Shown here piece by piece: positions 31,930 to 44,066 of a DNA stretch of 64,000 nt. The DNA is from Maylandia zebra (Eukaryota; Chordata; Actinopteri; Cichliformes; Cichlidae), in contig NC_135178.1 in NCBI RefSeq assembly GCF_041146795.1, forward strand, positions 4,780,844 to 4,844,843. The letters run 5' to 3'. A program made the translations under genes and the position numbers. Under the pieces are notes generated by a model. The model was not told the DNA's origin, made no database searches, and worked only from the letters and a program-made list of their open reading frames with translations. Numbering within the stretch: the first letter of the stretch is position 1; each line of letters opens with the position of its first letter.

Positions 31930-32444
31930 TGTCAAGGCTGAGCAGGACTCAAGCGCAGACTACGAATCACAATAAACATTTTTTTTATTTACATGACACA
32001 GAGTGCACTATATACAAGTGGGGAGAAGGGGTCCAGCGAATCCAGAGGTCCATGGAGGGTGGGGGGGGCTCCACAGGCTCACTGCAACTGCCACACTCAC
32101 GAACAGGGTCTCAAGGCGGGGCACGGAAAATCTATATACAAGGACAAAATGTTAAATTCCAAGCAAAGCACAAAGAGAAATCAAAATATTTCCAAAGCTA
32201 GAATTGCACTAACGAATGTTACACAGTAGTCCAGCGACAAAGGGCTCCAAGCAACTGCCTTCAGAAGTGGCTGGTAAACAGGATGATGAACCTCAGGTGA
32301 GAAATTGCTTGCAGGTGTGAGGACAGCAACCGGGAGCCCATGATTAGGTCCGCCCAGGCATCGCGTTGTGAGCAGGGAAGCAAGAAAGAAAGTGAGAGAA
32401 ACAAAAACAAATACATATACATGTAGCGTAACTGGACCATGACA
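31930..32444 (-). repeat. Solo LTR-like element
   Basis: Bounded by TGTCAAGG...CATGACA; read on the minus strand it starts TGTCATGGTCCAG and ends GCCTTGACA, with an AATAAA box in GTAAATAAAAAAAATG. The sequence on both sides continues the repeat module found intact at 36215-36245, which supports insertion. The 5-bp duplication is imperfect (AAAAT versus GTAAT). Confidence 0.55.
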
Positions 32445-32910
32445 GTAATATTTCAGTTTGATCAACCATCTCAACAAGTTCAGTTACTTTCATTTCAAGC
32501 TGCTTACACTACATTGACTTATGTTTTTACAGAATCTCAGAAGAGGAGAGCCACTGAGGGAACGCCTTCCGCCCTCCAACGCCTCCACCGTGACCTCCAC
32601 TTCTGACAGGAATTGCCCACAGATCAAGCATGGAGTGTGCCTGAATGGACATACAGAACTCCAAGGTTCGGCCCAGTGTTGAGGGTTTTCCCAAAGGAGA
32701 GGGCCCGGCGGGCGGTGCCTCACAGCCCTCTGCCTCTGGGAGTGGCCCCTTTCTACTAAGGAGGCAAGAGGTGGCCAGGAGTCTGTCAGCGAGTTCTGCA
32801 TGTCCTGGTGACCCTCCACCTGTTTCACAGGTGGGTGCAGCCTGATCTATCTAGTGAAAGTCTAGACAGACCAGACCAGCTCAACCACACAGACACTTCC
32901 TACCTGATCT

Positions 32911-34270
32911 TAGAGATGGACCGATCCGATATTACGTATCGGTATCGGTCCGATACTGACCTAAATTACTGGATCGGATATCGGAGAAAAATAAAAAATG
33001 TAATCCGATCCATTAAATATCGCGAAAGCACCTCACAAAACTTGCAACACGCTGTAACTCACCTCAGAACGTTAGCACGTCGGAGCAGTGGCTGTGGCAT
33101 GCGGGACCTGTCGTGGTCTGGATAGCATGTGGAGCTTCGCTAGCAACCTGGCATTTCATCTCCGACAAAGTTATCCCCGAGAGAAGTAAAGCAAGTGTGT
33201 AAGTCCATCTCTGAATGTTTGTAAAGCATTCCCACGTTAAGCTTAACAAGCGACTGTCTCTCGCTCTCCGGCTGCTACTTCAATCGTGAAACTGATCAGC
33301 TGATCGGCTTTTCTGTCGCGAGTCCGTCTCTCTTGTTTGTTTTTGGTCCACTTTGCACCAGAAAGAGCAAACCAGCGGCTGAACAACAGCAGAACGTTTA
33401 AGCTTGATAAGCTGTTGTTAGAATTTATTTAATATTTCTTTCTACACCAGGATCTTTTTCTACGTAGCTGACGGCTGTAACTGTGCAGGGGCGGATCTAG
33501 CAAAGTTTAGCCAGGGGGGCCGATAGGGCATGAACAGGGAAAAGGGGGCACAAAGACATAATTTTCTTTCTTATTCTCATTTAAAATGTCTAGCTTTTAA
33601 TAAATAATTATCTGACACCCAAAGTTTTAATTTGATGTAAAATGAATAGAAGTCAATTACTGTATATAGTGACTATTAAGTCTAATATATATACCCTAGT
33701 AAGCTATAGTACTTTTTACTTTGGGAAGGTACCATCTGTGCAGTCTGCAATTTTGTTGAAGAAAGATGTTGAATCTATTTAATATTTCTTGAAAAATAAT
33801 TGATTTCTGTGCATTTTTTTTCCACACTGCATCAAATTAAGGTTGATTACGTCGATTAAGCATCATGAGGTGGCGCGTGAGGGGTGGTTCCCTATTTTTT
33901 ATTTATTTATTTTTGTTGTTGCTGGGAGTTGGAACCCTATTAGTTAGGTTGCTTAATATTTACGCTAAGTACTCTTTAAAATACCAGAATAGGGAGGATG
34001 GTGTAGGTCTAAGTTTATTAGATTGATCAGTATTGCTGAACTATGAAATATTTTTTTTGTATACAGGTATAACAGAATAGCTTTAGTGTAGTTGTTGTTT
34101 TAAACTTGAGTATGAACTTGCAGACTTGCAAAATGCAGCAAGATATTTTAAAAAACAGTTTTGTTGATTAAAAAACACTATATCGGATTCATATCGGTAT
34201 CGGCAGATATCCAAATTTATGATATCGGTATCGGTATCGGACATAAAAAAGTGGTATCGTGCCATCTCTA
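32911..34270. mobile_element. hAT-like element, non-autonomous, with empty site known
   Basis: Termini TAGAGATGG...CCATCTCTA. Target duplication CCTGATCT (32903-32910) and CCTGATTT (34271-34278), 8 bp with one change. Copy B of the surrounding duplication has the uninterrupted site at about 35331-35338. Subterminal regions are rich in TATCGGTATCGG units. Inside, 33486 onward starts GGGGCGGATCTAGCAAAG, the terminus of another fish element. No transposase. Confidence 0.9.
33486..34083. repeat. Second element fragment nested in the hAT
   Basis: Starts GGGGCGGATCTAGC and continues through the block homologous to window bases 1-258. Ends near CAGAATAGCTTTAG. Non-coding. Confidence 0.5.
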
Positions 34271-34306
34271 CCTGATTTGAGGACAAAAGCAGAGTATGCA
34301 ATATGT

Positions 34307-34310
<4 letters not shown>

Positions 34311-34368
<58 letters not shown>
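34311..34368. repeat. (CA)n microsatellite
   Basis: About 29 uninterrupted CA units in copy A. Confidence 0.95.
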
Positions 34369-34370
<2 letters not shown>

Positions 34371-34646
34371 TCAGTTGAAAGGGACAGAAGAAATGGCAAA
34401 AGTGAGAATATCTCACACACACACAACAGAGGGGGAAGAGATAGAGAAATTGGCAAATGTGAGATCATGCTAAGCAGCTTGAACTGAAAGTGACTGGAAA
34501 TGTTTACGTTAGATCAGCCACCCATCCATTCTCTGCTGTGTTTCTTTTCCAGTGTCACAGGGCAGCTCGAGCCTATCCCAGCTATCTTAGGGCGAGAAGC
34601 AGGGTGCACCCTCGACAGGTCACCAGTCTGTTACAGGGCTAACACA

Positions 34647-34903
34647 TAGAAGCAGAAAACCATTCGCACCTATCGCCAATTTACACTCTTCGATTACCTA
34701 TTGCCACTAACTGCAGGTCGTTGGACTGTGGCAGGAAGCAGGAAGCCGGAGTACAAGGAAAGAACCCACGCAAAATCAGGAAGAACATGCAAACTCCACA
34801 CAGAGCGACGGTAGAGCTGAACTCAAGACCTTCTTCCTGTGCGGTAACGGTGCTAACCACTGTGCCGCCCGCGTGTGAGCAACCGTCTCCCAGAAATTTA
34901 AAA
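34647..34903. repeat. Fish retroposon 3' body (CACCATGCCGCCC type)
   Basis: GGACTGTGGCAGGAAGCAGG, CATGCAAACTCCACACAGAG and GGTGCTAACCACTGTGCCGC form a widespread fish retroposon end; a diverged second copy follows copy B at 35709-35930. Confidence 0.65.
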
Positions 34904-35379
34904 AAGTTCAGTTACTTTCTTTCAAGCTGCTTACACTACATTAACTTTTGTTTTTACACAATCTCAGAAGAGGAGAGCCACTGAGGGAACGCCTTCCGCC
35001 CTCCAACGCCTCCACCGTGACCTCCACTTCTGACAGGAATTGCCCACAGATCAAGCATGGAGTGTGCCTGAATGGACATACAGAACTCCAAGGTTCGGCC
35101 CAGTGTTGAGGGTTTTCCCAAAGGAGAGGGCCCGGCGGGCGGTGCCTCACAGCCCTCTGCCTCTGGGAGTGGCCCCTTTCTACTAAGGAGGCAAGAGGTG
35201 GCCAGGAGTCTGTCAGCGAGTTCTGCATGTCCTGGTGACCCTCCACCTGTTTCACAGGTGGGTGCAGCCTGATCTATCTAGTGAAAGTCTAGACAGACCA
35301 GACCAGCTCAACCACACAGACACTTCCTACCTGATTTGAGGACAAAAGCAGAGTATGCAATATGTGGGACACACACACA

Positions 35380-35432
<53 letters not shown>

Positions 35433-35708
35433 TCAGTTGAAAGGGACAGAAGAAATGGCAAAAGTGAGAATATCTCACACACACACAACAGAGGGGGAAG
35501 AGATAGAGAAATTGGCAAATGTGAGATCATGCTAAGCAGCTTGAACTGAAAGTGACTGGAAATGTTTACGTTAGATCAGCCACCCATCCATTCTCTGCTG
35601 TGTTTCTTTTCCAGTGTCACAGGGCAGCTCGAGCCTATCCCAGCTATCTTAGGGCGAGAAGCAGGGTGCACCCTCGACAGGTCACCAGTCTGTTACAGGG
35701 CTAACACA
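34904..35708. repeat. Tandem duplication copy B (empty hAT site)
   Basis: The 805-base partner of copy A. The hAT target reads TACCTGATTTGAGGAC without interruption near 35331. It contains a CA tract at 35370-35430 broken once by ACCACA. Confidence 0.85.
35370..35430. repeat. (CA)n microsatellite, interrupted
   Basis: About 30 CA units with one ACC interruption. Confidence 0.95.
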
Positions 35709-36260
35709 GATACAGACAACCCTAGACACTTAAGAGCATTTCAGAGTTTCTCCACAAACTAGGATTTTGGAAAGAGGCCGGAGCACGTGGAGTGAACCCC
35801 CACAAACACTTTGAGAACATGAGAAATCCATACAGAAAGACCTCAGCCTGATAGTGGAGTTGAACTCAGGACCTTCTTGCTGTGCGGGCAACTATATTAA
35901 CCACTGTGCCACCGTGTTGCCCTTGTTTGTTCACCCGTCAATGAATTCATTTACTTCATTACTAAGCTTCTTACCTTTACACATGCACCCACACACAGGG
36001 GAAAGAGCTAGAGGAAATGGCAAATGTTAGATGATAATCTCTCTCTCACTCACACACACAAGACAAGGGGAGAGAGAAAGAAGAAATGACAAATGTGAGA
36101 TCATCGCACGCGCACACACACACTCACAAACACACAAGCACACAAACAGACACACACAGGGGATAGAGATAGAGGAAACGGCAAATGTGAGATCAAGCTA
36201 AGCAGGTTGAATCAAAAGTGACTGGACATATTTACGTTTGATCAACGGTCTCCAAAATGT
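35709..36260. repeat. Retroposon end and CA-rich sequence
   Basis: 35709-35930 is a diverged copy of the retroposon body at 34647-34903. 35990-36160 is scattered CA/CACA repeats with GGAGAGAGAAAGA blocks. No gene. Confidence 0.5.
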
Positions 36261-36299
36261 GAGTGAAGTTGGCCCCCCCACCTTCTTCAAATCCAACAA

Positions 36300-36900
36300 A
36301 AGTGGTATCAAACGTTTGTGCTACGTTTGTGCTGCAAAAATTTTCGTTTGTGCTGCTATCATTTTAAAGATATTAATAAAAATTTCTAGAGGTCATCAGA
36401 GGTCAACCAGCCCCCTCATATTAATGGAATCAAACAAAATTGGTGTCAATCAGTTGTGCTATGTTTGTGCTGGTTTGTGCTCCTAAAATTGTTGTTTGTG
36501 CCGCTATCATTTTAAAAATATTAATAAAACAACGTCTTGATGCGTGCTTAATCATCCGGGTAAGTAAATTCCAAAAGGTTGATTCTGTTCATCCGGACAC
36601 TTTCAGTGGGAGAAACGTTTCGTCACTCATCCAAGTGACTTCTTCAGTCTCAGCTGACTGCAGTTTTCCCCAATCTTATAAACAGTACATTTGACCTTTA
36701 CATTTTCATTAATGTCTTTGAAAACAGAAGCAGCACAAACGACAACTTTAGCAGCACAAACCAGCACAAACATAGCACAACTGATTGACACCAATTTTGT
36801 TTGATTCCATTAATATGAGGGGGCTGGTTGACCTCTGATGACCTCTAGAAATTTTTATTAATATCTTTAAAATGATAGCAGCACAAACGATGATTTATGC
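36300..36900. repeat. Inverted repeat (foldback) with Penelope fragment in the spacer
   Basis: 36335-36530 and 36725-36900 are reverse complements over about 170 bases (AGAGGTCATCAGAGGTCAAC against GTTGACCTCTGATGACCTCT; GTTTGTGCTGCTATCATTTT against AAAATGATAGCAGCACAAAC). The spacer at about 36535-36700 has GAGAAACGTTTCGTCACTCA and CAAGTGACTTCTTCAGTCTC, matching Penelope-type 3' ends. Confidence 0.85.
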
Positions 36901-37816
36901 TGACACGAGGAAATCAGATCGTCCTATACTGATATGTGTGTGAGCACATGGTTCCTGACAGTTATTTTGTATCCGTAATCATAATGCAACAATCAAAAAG
37001 AGAGGTGTTTGGATAAACTGTTATTTATTTTCAGGCTGTTTTTTCAAGATCCAGTGCATTTAACAGTGCATTGAAACATTTGATGCTGTGACGCAAAATT
37101 ACCTAAACACCAATGAAAGGGTAATCAGAAACTTACAAAGTAGCCAGTAATCCTGGTGATGACTCGTGTGAACTTAAATCTTCTAGAAAAATATATGTGA
37201 CCCTAGGACTTGTCATAGGATGCCAATTTAGCCTGCAGCCTGAAAATAGAGCATAAAATGTAAATCATGGATGGAAGGTTACATCGGACACCAAAAAGCA
37301 TGTATTCATGCACCGCAGACGAGCTTTTCTACACTTCACCCAGACAAGCTGTATTTAAAACCACTAATGTCAGAACCAGTCATAACGTACTGCATGTAAT
37401 GTGCCTAACACAGATCATCTCCTGTCTTTTGCCATGTGTGTGAAAGGGCCACAATGTCTAGCGTTCATGACAGAAAATGGCATCACACCAATCTTATATT
37501 TACCAAATTACATTCAAGCTATAATTTTTGAGAAGGTTCATGACATGTAGGTAAAATATTTTCCTCTACAAAACTCTAAATGTCCTTTGGCATCTTTGCT
37601 TTTTTTTAAAAAATTAGCATACATCTTTAAATTAAATCAAAAGTAAGAAATATATGAAACTGATGTTAACGAGGCAGCTAGTGACTAGCTGAATAAAAAA
37701 AGTGCTGATGAGTCTTTGCGGTCACATGAGGCTCAGCTGAAGGAGATGGTGAGGAAAAGGTAACGGAAGGAGAGATGATGCAGAAAGGCACAGAGTAGGT
37801 TTCCTCCATTGTGTCT
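36901..37816 (-). other. Probable 3' flank/UTR of tango2
   Basis: Lies downstream of the tango2 stop on the minus strand. A minus-strand AATAAATAAC box occurs at about 37020-37030 and could serve as polyadenylation signal about 790 bases after the stop. No other gene. Confidence 0.35.
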
Positions 37817-37937
37817 TCACTCCTGCAGTTTGAACTGGAAAGAACTGGTGCTCCATTTGGTTGTGTCACAGTCAAGCATGGTGCGCTCTGTGAAGATCAC
37901 ATTCCCTTCTGCATCTATCAGGATAATTGTATTGGTT
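37817..37937 (-). CDS. tango2: TANGO2, last exon
   Basis: Minus-strand terminal exon with acceptor ATCCATTCAG. One base completes the split Arg codon, then TNTIILIDAEGNVIFTERTM, LDCDTTKWSTSSFQFKLQE and TGA. This corresponds closely to the C-terminus of TANGO2 (transport and Golgi organisation 2, an NRDE-family protein of cytosol and mitochondria linked to lipid/heme handling), whose human end also has TNTIIL, TFTER and a final xLQ. The exon is intact. The preceding exon should lie at higher coordinates. I found none up to the fasn gene at 53 kb, an interval that includes the L1 insertion. It is therefore either a fragment or a gene with a very large last intron. Confidence 0.88.
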
Positions 37938-38570
37938 CTGAATGGATAACAATACAGAGAAGAAAACAATTGTAAATTTAATATCTAATAAGTATGACAG
38001 TGGTTATGAAAAGTCACTTTTCAGACACTGTTTGCCGCTGCCCTGCTAAATGATGTTTTGATAGCTTTGGAAAGGACTAACCCTCTGACCTTTTGGCTAC
38101 AAGAGAGTGTCTGTACCCAATAATCCAGTGTTTCATTGCTGTGGAGGATTGATTACACTGGGGATTTTTTGTGTGTGCCAAGAGTTCACTGTTCTGTGAT
38201 ATTGCTGTCTAGCACAGTAGTGTAGGTGGAGTTTGGGTGCCCCCTCGAATCCAAGAAATATATTATTATTTGAGGTCTGTCAATTCAAAGCTGCTTTTTA
38301 CCTGTCCATTTGGAGACAGTAAAAACTAATATTCTTAAAATTCTATTCCTAAAATTAAAATCACAATTCAATTTCAAGTTAATAATATACAATCTTTTGA
38401 TTTGACTAAAGCAGAACAATATTTAAAGAAATTCAAAAGGCCTTCTGGGTTTTGTTTGTTTGTTTGTTTGTTTTTTTGCTGTATTATGCTTTTAAAAACA
38501 TCAAAATCCACAGTCAGATTACAACAAAAACAAACAAGAAGCACTCTGAGAGTGCAAATTGTATTCAATT
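37938..38570. other. No gene recognised
   Basis: Presumed tango2 intron. No supported feature. Confidence 0.3.
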
Positions 38571-38815
38571 CAATTCAATTTTATTTATATAGCGCCAAAT
38601 CACAACAAAAGTCGCCTCAAGGTGCTTCATAGATATAGAGAAAACCCCAACAATCATATGACCCCCTATGAGCAAGCACTTTGGCGACAGTGGGAAGGAA
38701 AAACTCCCTTTTAACAGGAAGAAACCTCTGACAGAACCAGGCTCAGGGAGGGGCGGGGCCATCTGCTGCGACCGGTTGGGCTGAGAGAAGGAAGACAGGA
38801 TAAAAGATTGTATTT
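38571..38815 (-). repeat. L2-type LINE 3' end, minus strand
   Basis: ATTCAATTCAATTCAATTTT then ATAGCGCCAAATCACAACAA and AACTCCCTTTTAACAGGAAG: a clean inverted copy of the 16776-17000 element with the same pentamer tail. Confidence 0.9.
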
Positions 38816-39354
38816 TATCTCTATTAATATTCATTGCAGATGCAGATATGGAAAGCTGGAGTCTGTGTCGGGATCGCCAAGTAGCTGTTCCTGGTTCTTG
38901 GTTCTCCGGCTGTTGTACCTGTGTAGTTGGTGCACTGTCCCACAACATCACTCATGCTCAAGATTTACACAGGGCCAGATACCTACATTCAAGCTACCTT
39001 CTCGTAACAGCACAGTGATACAGAATTTTAGGATTTGTTTTAATAATGCACAAAAGTATTACAACTTAACTCTTAAAAATGTTAATCAAGAAACTGGGTT
39101 TTATGACGTGCAGCATGTCATAGCACGTAAAGCACGTGCAGTGCTTTAATTTGCTTCTCTTGCTATCTATGCATTTTTTCTGATACCTTCACAGGTGTTG
39201 AATAAACAAATGTTTGACCCTCACACAGAGCAGCTGTGCACGTCAAATAATGAGAAGTGCCACAACTTTCAATGTGTTAATGCATCAACTTCACTTGCAG
39301 CACAGGTGGTGGACTTTAAAGAAGGGTAACAAGATTGAATACACGGTTGTGCAA
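38816..39354. other. No gene recognised
   Basis: No splice-bounded frame or named repeat. Confidence 0.3.
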
Positions 39355-39490
39355 CAATGCTGATGAAGTGAAGAAGCTTCTCGGATGAGAGGTGAAACGT
39401 CTTCAAGCAACTTAAAGAAGTCCAGACGCTTTTCTTTACAAGCTCCTTTGACTACGATGACCTGAATGACTGAGAACCTTCACAGACAAC
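39355..39490 (+). repeat. Penelope-like element 3' end fragment
   Basis: AAGAAGCTTCTCGGATGAGA, GGTGAAACGTCTTCAAGCAA and GATGACCTGAATGACTGAGA are the inverted equivalent of the end at 21185-21320. No coding part remains. Confidence 0.75.
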
Positions 39491-40038
39491 AATGCTGATT
39501 CTGTAGTTTATTGTATGACACCGTTATGTTTCCTTTACATGAACTGTGGGCAGTAGTAGCACTGATGTTGGTCGCTATGGTATTTGTAACTGTGGGTGTT
39601 CCTGTAGGGCTACGCGTGAGAATTCACAAATGTGCTGTTGCAACTTCCTCAAAAGCTGCAGTTGCTGCAGCCTCTGAGAAATGCTCACAGATTGATAGGT
39701 ATGTTATGGAGCCTCGCAAGGCACATTGAAGAAAAAAAATTTGAACATGTATTTTGCGAGATGAAGATAGTGCTCAGTGGAAGGGGAAACACTCGTGGCT
39801 AGGTGTACTTTGATCTGGTGGTCTTTGTTGCATTCATTAACAACCAGCTGCAGTACTCTGTACAGCTTTACAGATACTGATGGAAGCATGATAAATGCAA
39901 AGAAAAAAACTCTCAAGATCTTGCAAAACATTTGTGGGATCTTGCAAAAGTAAGTTTTGACAGAATTTGTTCTGTTTAGTGTGGTGCACAATAGCAATTT
40001 TCTAAGATCACACTTTAGCAATAAATTGACTTTGTGAA
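39491..40038. other. No gene recognised
   Basis: Contains a small inverted motif around AGATCTTGCAAAAC/GGATCTTGCAAAAG (39913-39950). Nothing coding supported. Confidence 0.3.
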
Positions 40039-40265
40039 GTCCTTTATCATTCTTTTTTTTTTCCATATATTTTTATTGAAATTTTTTATAGTACAATACA
40101 AACAAATGTTGAACACCCTCACATTCACACATCCATCCATACATCAAACCTGCCTACATCACATTCAAATGTAGAAATGAGCATAGTTCTCACAGCAATA
40201 CAAAAATACAATGGGTTAGGATAGACAAGATTCTCCCCTCCTGTCCTTCTTCTTTTCCTTTTTGT

Positions 40266-43200
40266 TCATAAATGTCCTTCACCTCCACTCCCTAAAATAG
40301 TCATATATGGCTTCCACATATTCACAAAGTCCCATTGTTTGCCCTTGGCAATATATGTCAGTCTTTCCAGGCCTAGAGAGATTGCAATTTCCTTCTTCCA
40401 GAGTCCCATGGAGGGAGCATCCATACTCTTCCAACATAGCGCAATGGCTCTTCTGGCTTGAAGTAGTCCGTAGTCCAGTAATTTAGTTTTTTTCCCCGAT
40501 TGCTTAAATTCCCTTGGATATATTCCAAGTACACAGAGTTTTCCTATTAAAGGGATTTTTACCTTAAACACTTCAGACAGATATTTGATAACATCTTTCC
40601 AAAAGTCCTGGATTTTAGGACACTCCCATAGACAATGAAGAAGAGTTCCTTTTTCAACTAGACATTTAGTACAGATGTCCGGAATATCATTGGACATATG
40701 ATGAAGCTTGACAGGTGTTATATAGGTTCTCATGAGCCATTTATATTGCAGTAGTTTAAAGCGTGTGTTTATTGTTTGTTTTTGTGCTTTTAAGCAAGCC
40801 TGGTTCCAGTCATTTTCATCTATGTCCTCTTGGATCTCCCTTCTCCAAGCATCCAGTTTATCTGCTGCTGAGTCTTTGGAGGAAAGCATCAGTAAATTAT
40901 AATATATAGAGAGAAAGCCTTTCCCTTTTGTATTCTTAACACATACCTCCTCTATTTTTGTCAATGGTGGAAGTTCAGCAATCCTTTGCAGTTTTGATGA
41001 CAAATAGTTTTTCAATTGTAAATATTTAAAAAAATGCTTTGGGGGTATTAAATATTTTTTACACAACTGATCAAATGTGAGCAGTATGCCATCTGCATAT
41101 AGGTCTTTAATTTTTTGAATGCCTTTATTTTTCCATATTTTAAATCCCCCATCACTTTTACCAGGCGTGAACTTTTCATTTCCCCAAATAGGGGTAAATT
41201 GCGAAAGCGATGGAGGATCGCCCACATATTTATGAGCTGCATGCCAAATTATAATTGTATTTTTCAAGAAAGGGTTCCTTGTAGTTTTTTTTAATATCTT
41301 AGTGTCTGAAGAATATAGAAAAGTGTGTAAGGGAAGATCTGGAACAGATTTTTGCTCGATGTCAACCCAGGCTGGAGGTGTTGTTGGGCAGAAATAATGG
41401 GTGGCTGATGTTAGTTGGGCAGCCATATAATACCATCTGAGGTTGGGGACTTGGAGACGACCTCTTTCATAGGGCAAGTAAAGTAGTTGTAAGCGGAGCC
41501 TTGCCTTCTTATTATTCCAAATAAATTGGTTAAATAGTTTGTTTAAACTGTCAAAAAATGAAGTTGGTAGGGGCAACGGAAGTGTCTGGAAGTAATATAA
41601 AAATTTGGGTAAAATTGTCATTTTTAGGATATTTATCCGGCCTATCATAGATACAGGCAGGTTTGTCTAACGGTTTAGCATTTCCGTGACCTCTCCTACA
41701 AGGGGATCGTAATTTATTGAGGTTATGTCCTTAAGGCTTGGAGTGATCCTAATGCCTAAATATTTAAAGCCTGTTGTAGTTGTCTTAAATGGGGTGGCCA
41801 CCACAGGGCTTCTTCTTTCTTCCTCATTAAGAAACATTAATTCTGATTTAGAATTGTTAATTTTGTATCCTGAAAATTCCCCAAATGTTTTTATTAATGT
41901 TACTAAATTAGGGATACTATCTTTCAGATTAGTCAAAAAAAATATAATATCATCTGCAAATAAAGAAATTAGATGGTCTCTTCCTCCAATTCTTGTCCCT
42001 GATATTCCTGCATTTGCTCTCACAGCTATGGCCAGAGGTTCTATTGCTAACACAAAGAGAATTGGTGACAGAGGGCAGCCCTGCCTGGTTGATCGCTGTA
42101 AATTAAAGGGTTTTGATACGTTATTATTAGTTAAAACTTGTGCTGTTGGATGTGTATACAATAATCGGATCCATTTCAGGAATGTTTCACCTAGTCCATA
42201 TCTGGGGAGCACTTGTAAGAGATAATTCCATTCTATTCTATCGAAGGCTTTGCACGCATCTAGTGATAGCAGCGCAGTGTCCTCCCTATTGTTTTTCTCA
42301 TAAAGTACATTGAGGACACGTCTTATATTATGATAGCCTTGTCTCGTTTTAACAAAACCTTGTTGATCGTCTGTTATCAAATTAGGCACACATTTATCTA
42401 GTCTTCTAGAGAGTGCTTTACACAAAATCTTCGTATCACATCCCATAAGACTAATTCCCCTATAAGAGTAGCATTCAGTCGGAGGCTTATTTGGCTTCAA
42501 TAAAAGGGTTATTGTAGCTAATCTCAGTGAGTCTGGGAGTATTCCGGACTTATATGACTCCTCATACATGTTAAGAAGTGGCAGTATTAATTTATTTTTA
42601 AATGTTTTATAGAATTCCATTGGAAGTCCATCAGGACCAGGCGTTTTACCGCTATTCAGGTCGTCTATGGCTTCTGACAGGTCTTTTATTGTTAAATGAC
42701 TATCAAGGGCTGTTTTATCCTCTTCTGAGAGGGTTTGAAATTTTAACTGATCAAGAAATGCATCTTGTGTTTCTCTGTTTCCCGTATATTCAGATTGGTA
42801 TAAAGATTGATAAAACTCTCTGAAATTTTCATTTATTTTTAAAGGGTCTGTTGTTATAATACCCGATTTGGACTTTATGTGGGTGATGGCCTTTTCTGCT
42901 TGCATCTTTTTTATCCTCCAGGCCAATAATTTTCCTGCCTTCTCTCCTTGGTCATAAAATAATTGTTTGGTCCACATTAAACTTTTTGCCACTTTCTCTG
43001 CTGTTAATTTATCATACCTGGCTCTTAGAATAGTCAGATTGTTTAGTTTAGTGGGATCATTGCTCTGGTAAAATTCTGTTTCATTAGATTTAATTTGCCT
43101 TTCTAATGATTTTAATTCTTGGTTATATTGCTTACTCTTGTTGCTACTGTAGCTTATAATTTCCCCTCTTATGTAAGCTTTAAATGCTTCCCACCTAATA

Positions 43201-44066
43201 CTAGCTGTGGTTTCATCTTTATTTATTTGAAAATATTGATCAATGCAAGTTTCTATAAATTTGACAAATGATGGGTCCTTTAACAAAAATGTTTGCATCC
43301 TCCATCGCTTTACACCTTGATCAACTTCGCCCAATCTAACTGATAGACATACTGCTGCGTGATCACTAATCACAATACTGTTATACCAACAGTTCTCAAC
43401 ACAAGGTAATAACTCTGTAGAGATAAGAAAGTAGTCTATCCGCGAATGACTTTGATACGAACTAGAATAACATGAAAATTCCCTGTTATTTGGATTCCTT
43501 GTTCTCCAGACCTCATTTAATCTCAAATCTTTCATATAGTTAAAAAGTATTTTTTTAGTCTGGGTATGAGTAGTGTCAGTTTGAGACGACCTATCCAGGT
43601 TAGGGTCCAGGGCGCAATTGAAGTCCCCTCCTATGATATAAAGGCCCTCCAAGGTTGATATTGTGAGAAATAGATTTTCATAGAAGGATGGGTTATCCTC
43701 GTTGGGGCCATAGATATTTATCAGGTTTATTTCTAACATGGAGATACGGCCCTGCACAATTACATATCTCCCGTTTGGATCTGTAATCACCCTCGTAGTT
43801 TGAAATGGGATTGACTTATGTATAAGAGTAATGACTCCTCTGGCATGTCTAGTAAAAGAAGAGAAATATACCTGACCCTGCCATCTTTTGGTTAATAAAT
43901 GTATCTCTGATGCAGTAAGATGAGATTCCTGTAGGAAAATAATCCTAGAGTTAAAATGTTTTAGTCGGTTTAATACTTGTTTCAGTTTAGCTAACTTCCG
44001 TATCCCCCTAACGTTCCAGGTCGTAATGTTAACCTTCAAAATGTTCTCTTTAGTTGTCCTCTCCAT
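40266..44066 (-). pseudogene. L1 ORF2 (endonuclease + reverse transcriptase), one in-frame stop
   Basis: A single reading frame of 1267 codons interrupted only by a TAG at 41667-41669. Residues about 1-240 are the AP-like endonuclease (TWNVRGI, LQESHL, GGDFN, SRIDYF, SDHAAV). The reverse transcriptase follows with GKTPGPDGLPMEFY, LDACKAFDRIEW, RQGCPLSPILF and the catalytic FADDIIFF at about residue 730. The C-terminal part after the stop continues in frame (SMIGRINILKMTILPKFLYY, then a Cys/His-bearing tail CTKCLVEKGTLLHCLWECPK). The stop lies in EMLNR*TNLPV, where related elements have Trp, so a TGG to TAG change is likely. This copy cannot make full-length ORF2 protein without readthrough. 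Confidence 0.95.

Larger units (their letters stand above)
32476..34646. repeat. Tandem duplication copy A (contains a hAT insertion)
   Basis: After subtracting the hAT at 32911-34270 and one 8-bp duplication, this unit is 803 bases and matches copy B (34904-35708, 805 bases) almost throughout. A 201-base stretch (32645-32845 versus 35072-35272) would encode an identical peptide in both, so the duplication is recent. The unit includes a CA microsatellite and the CACAACAGAGGGGGAAGAGA block. Non-coding as far as I can see. Confidence 0.85.

Noticed and set aside
34083-34487. Cys-Val and His-Thr repeat peptides
   Set aside because: Translations of the CA microsatellite.
41725-42225. 166-codon + strand frame
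   Set aside because: Antisense shadow of the L1 reverse-transcriptase frame.
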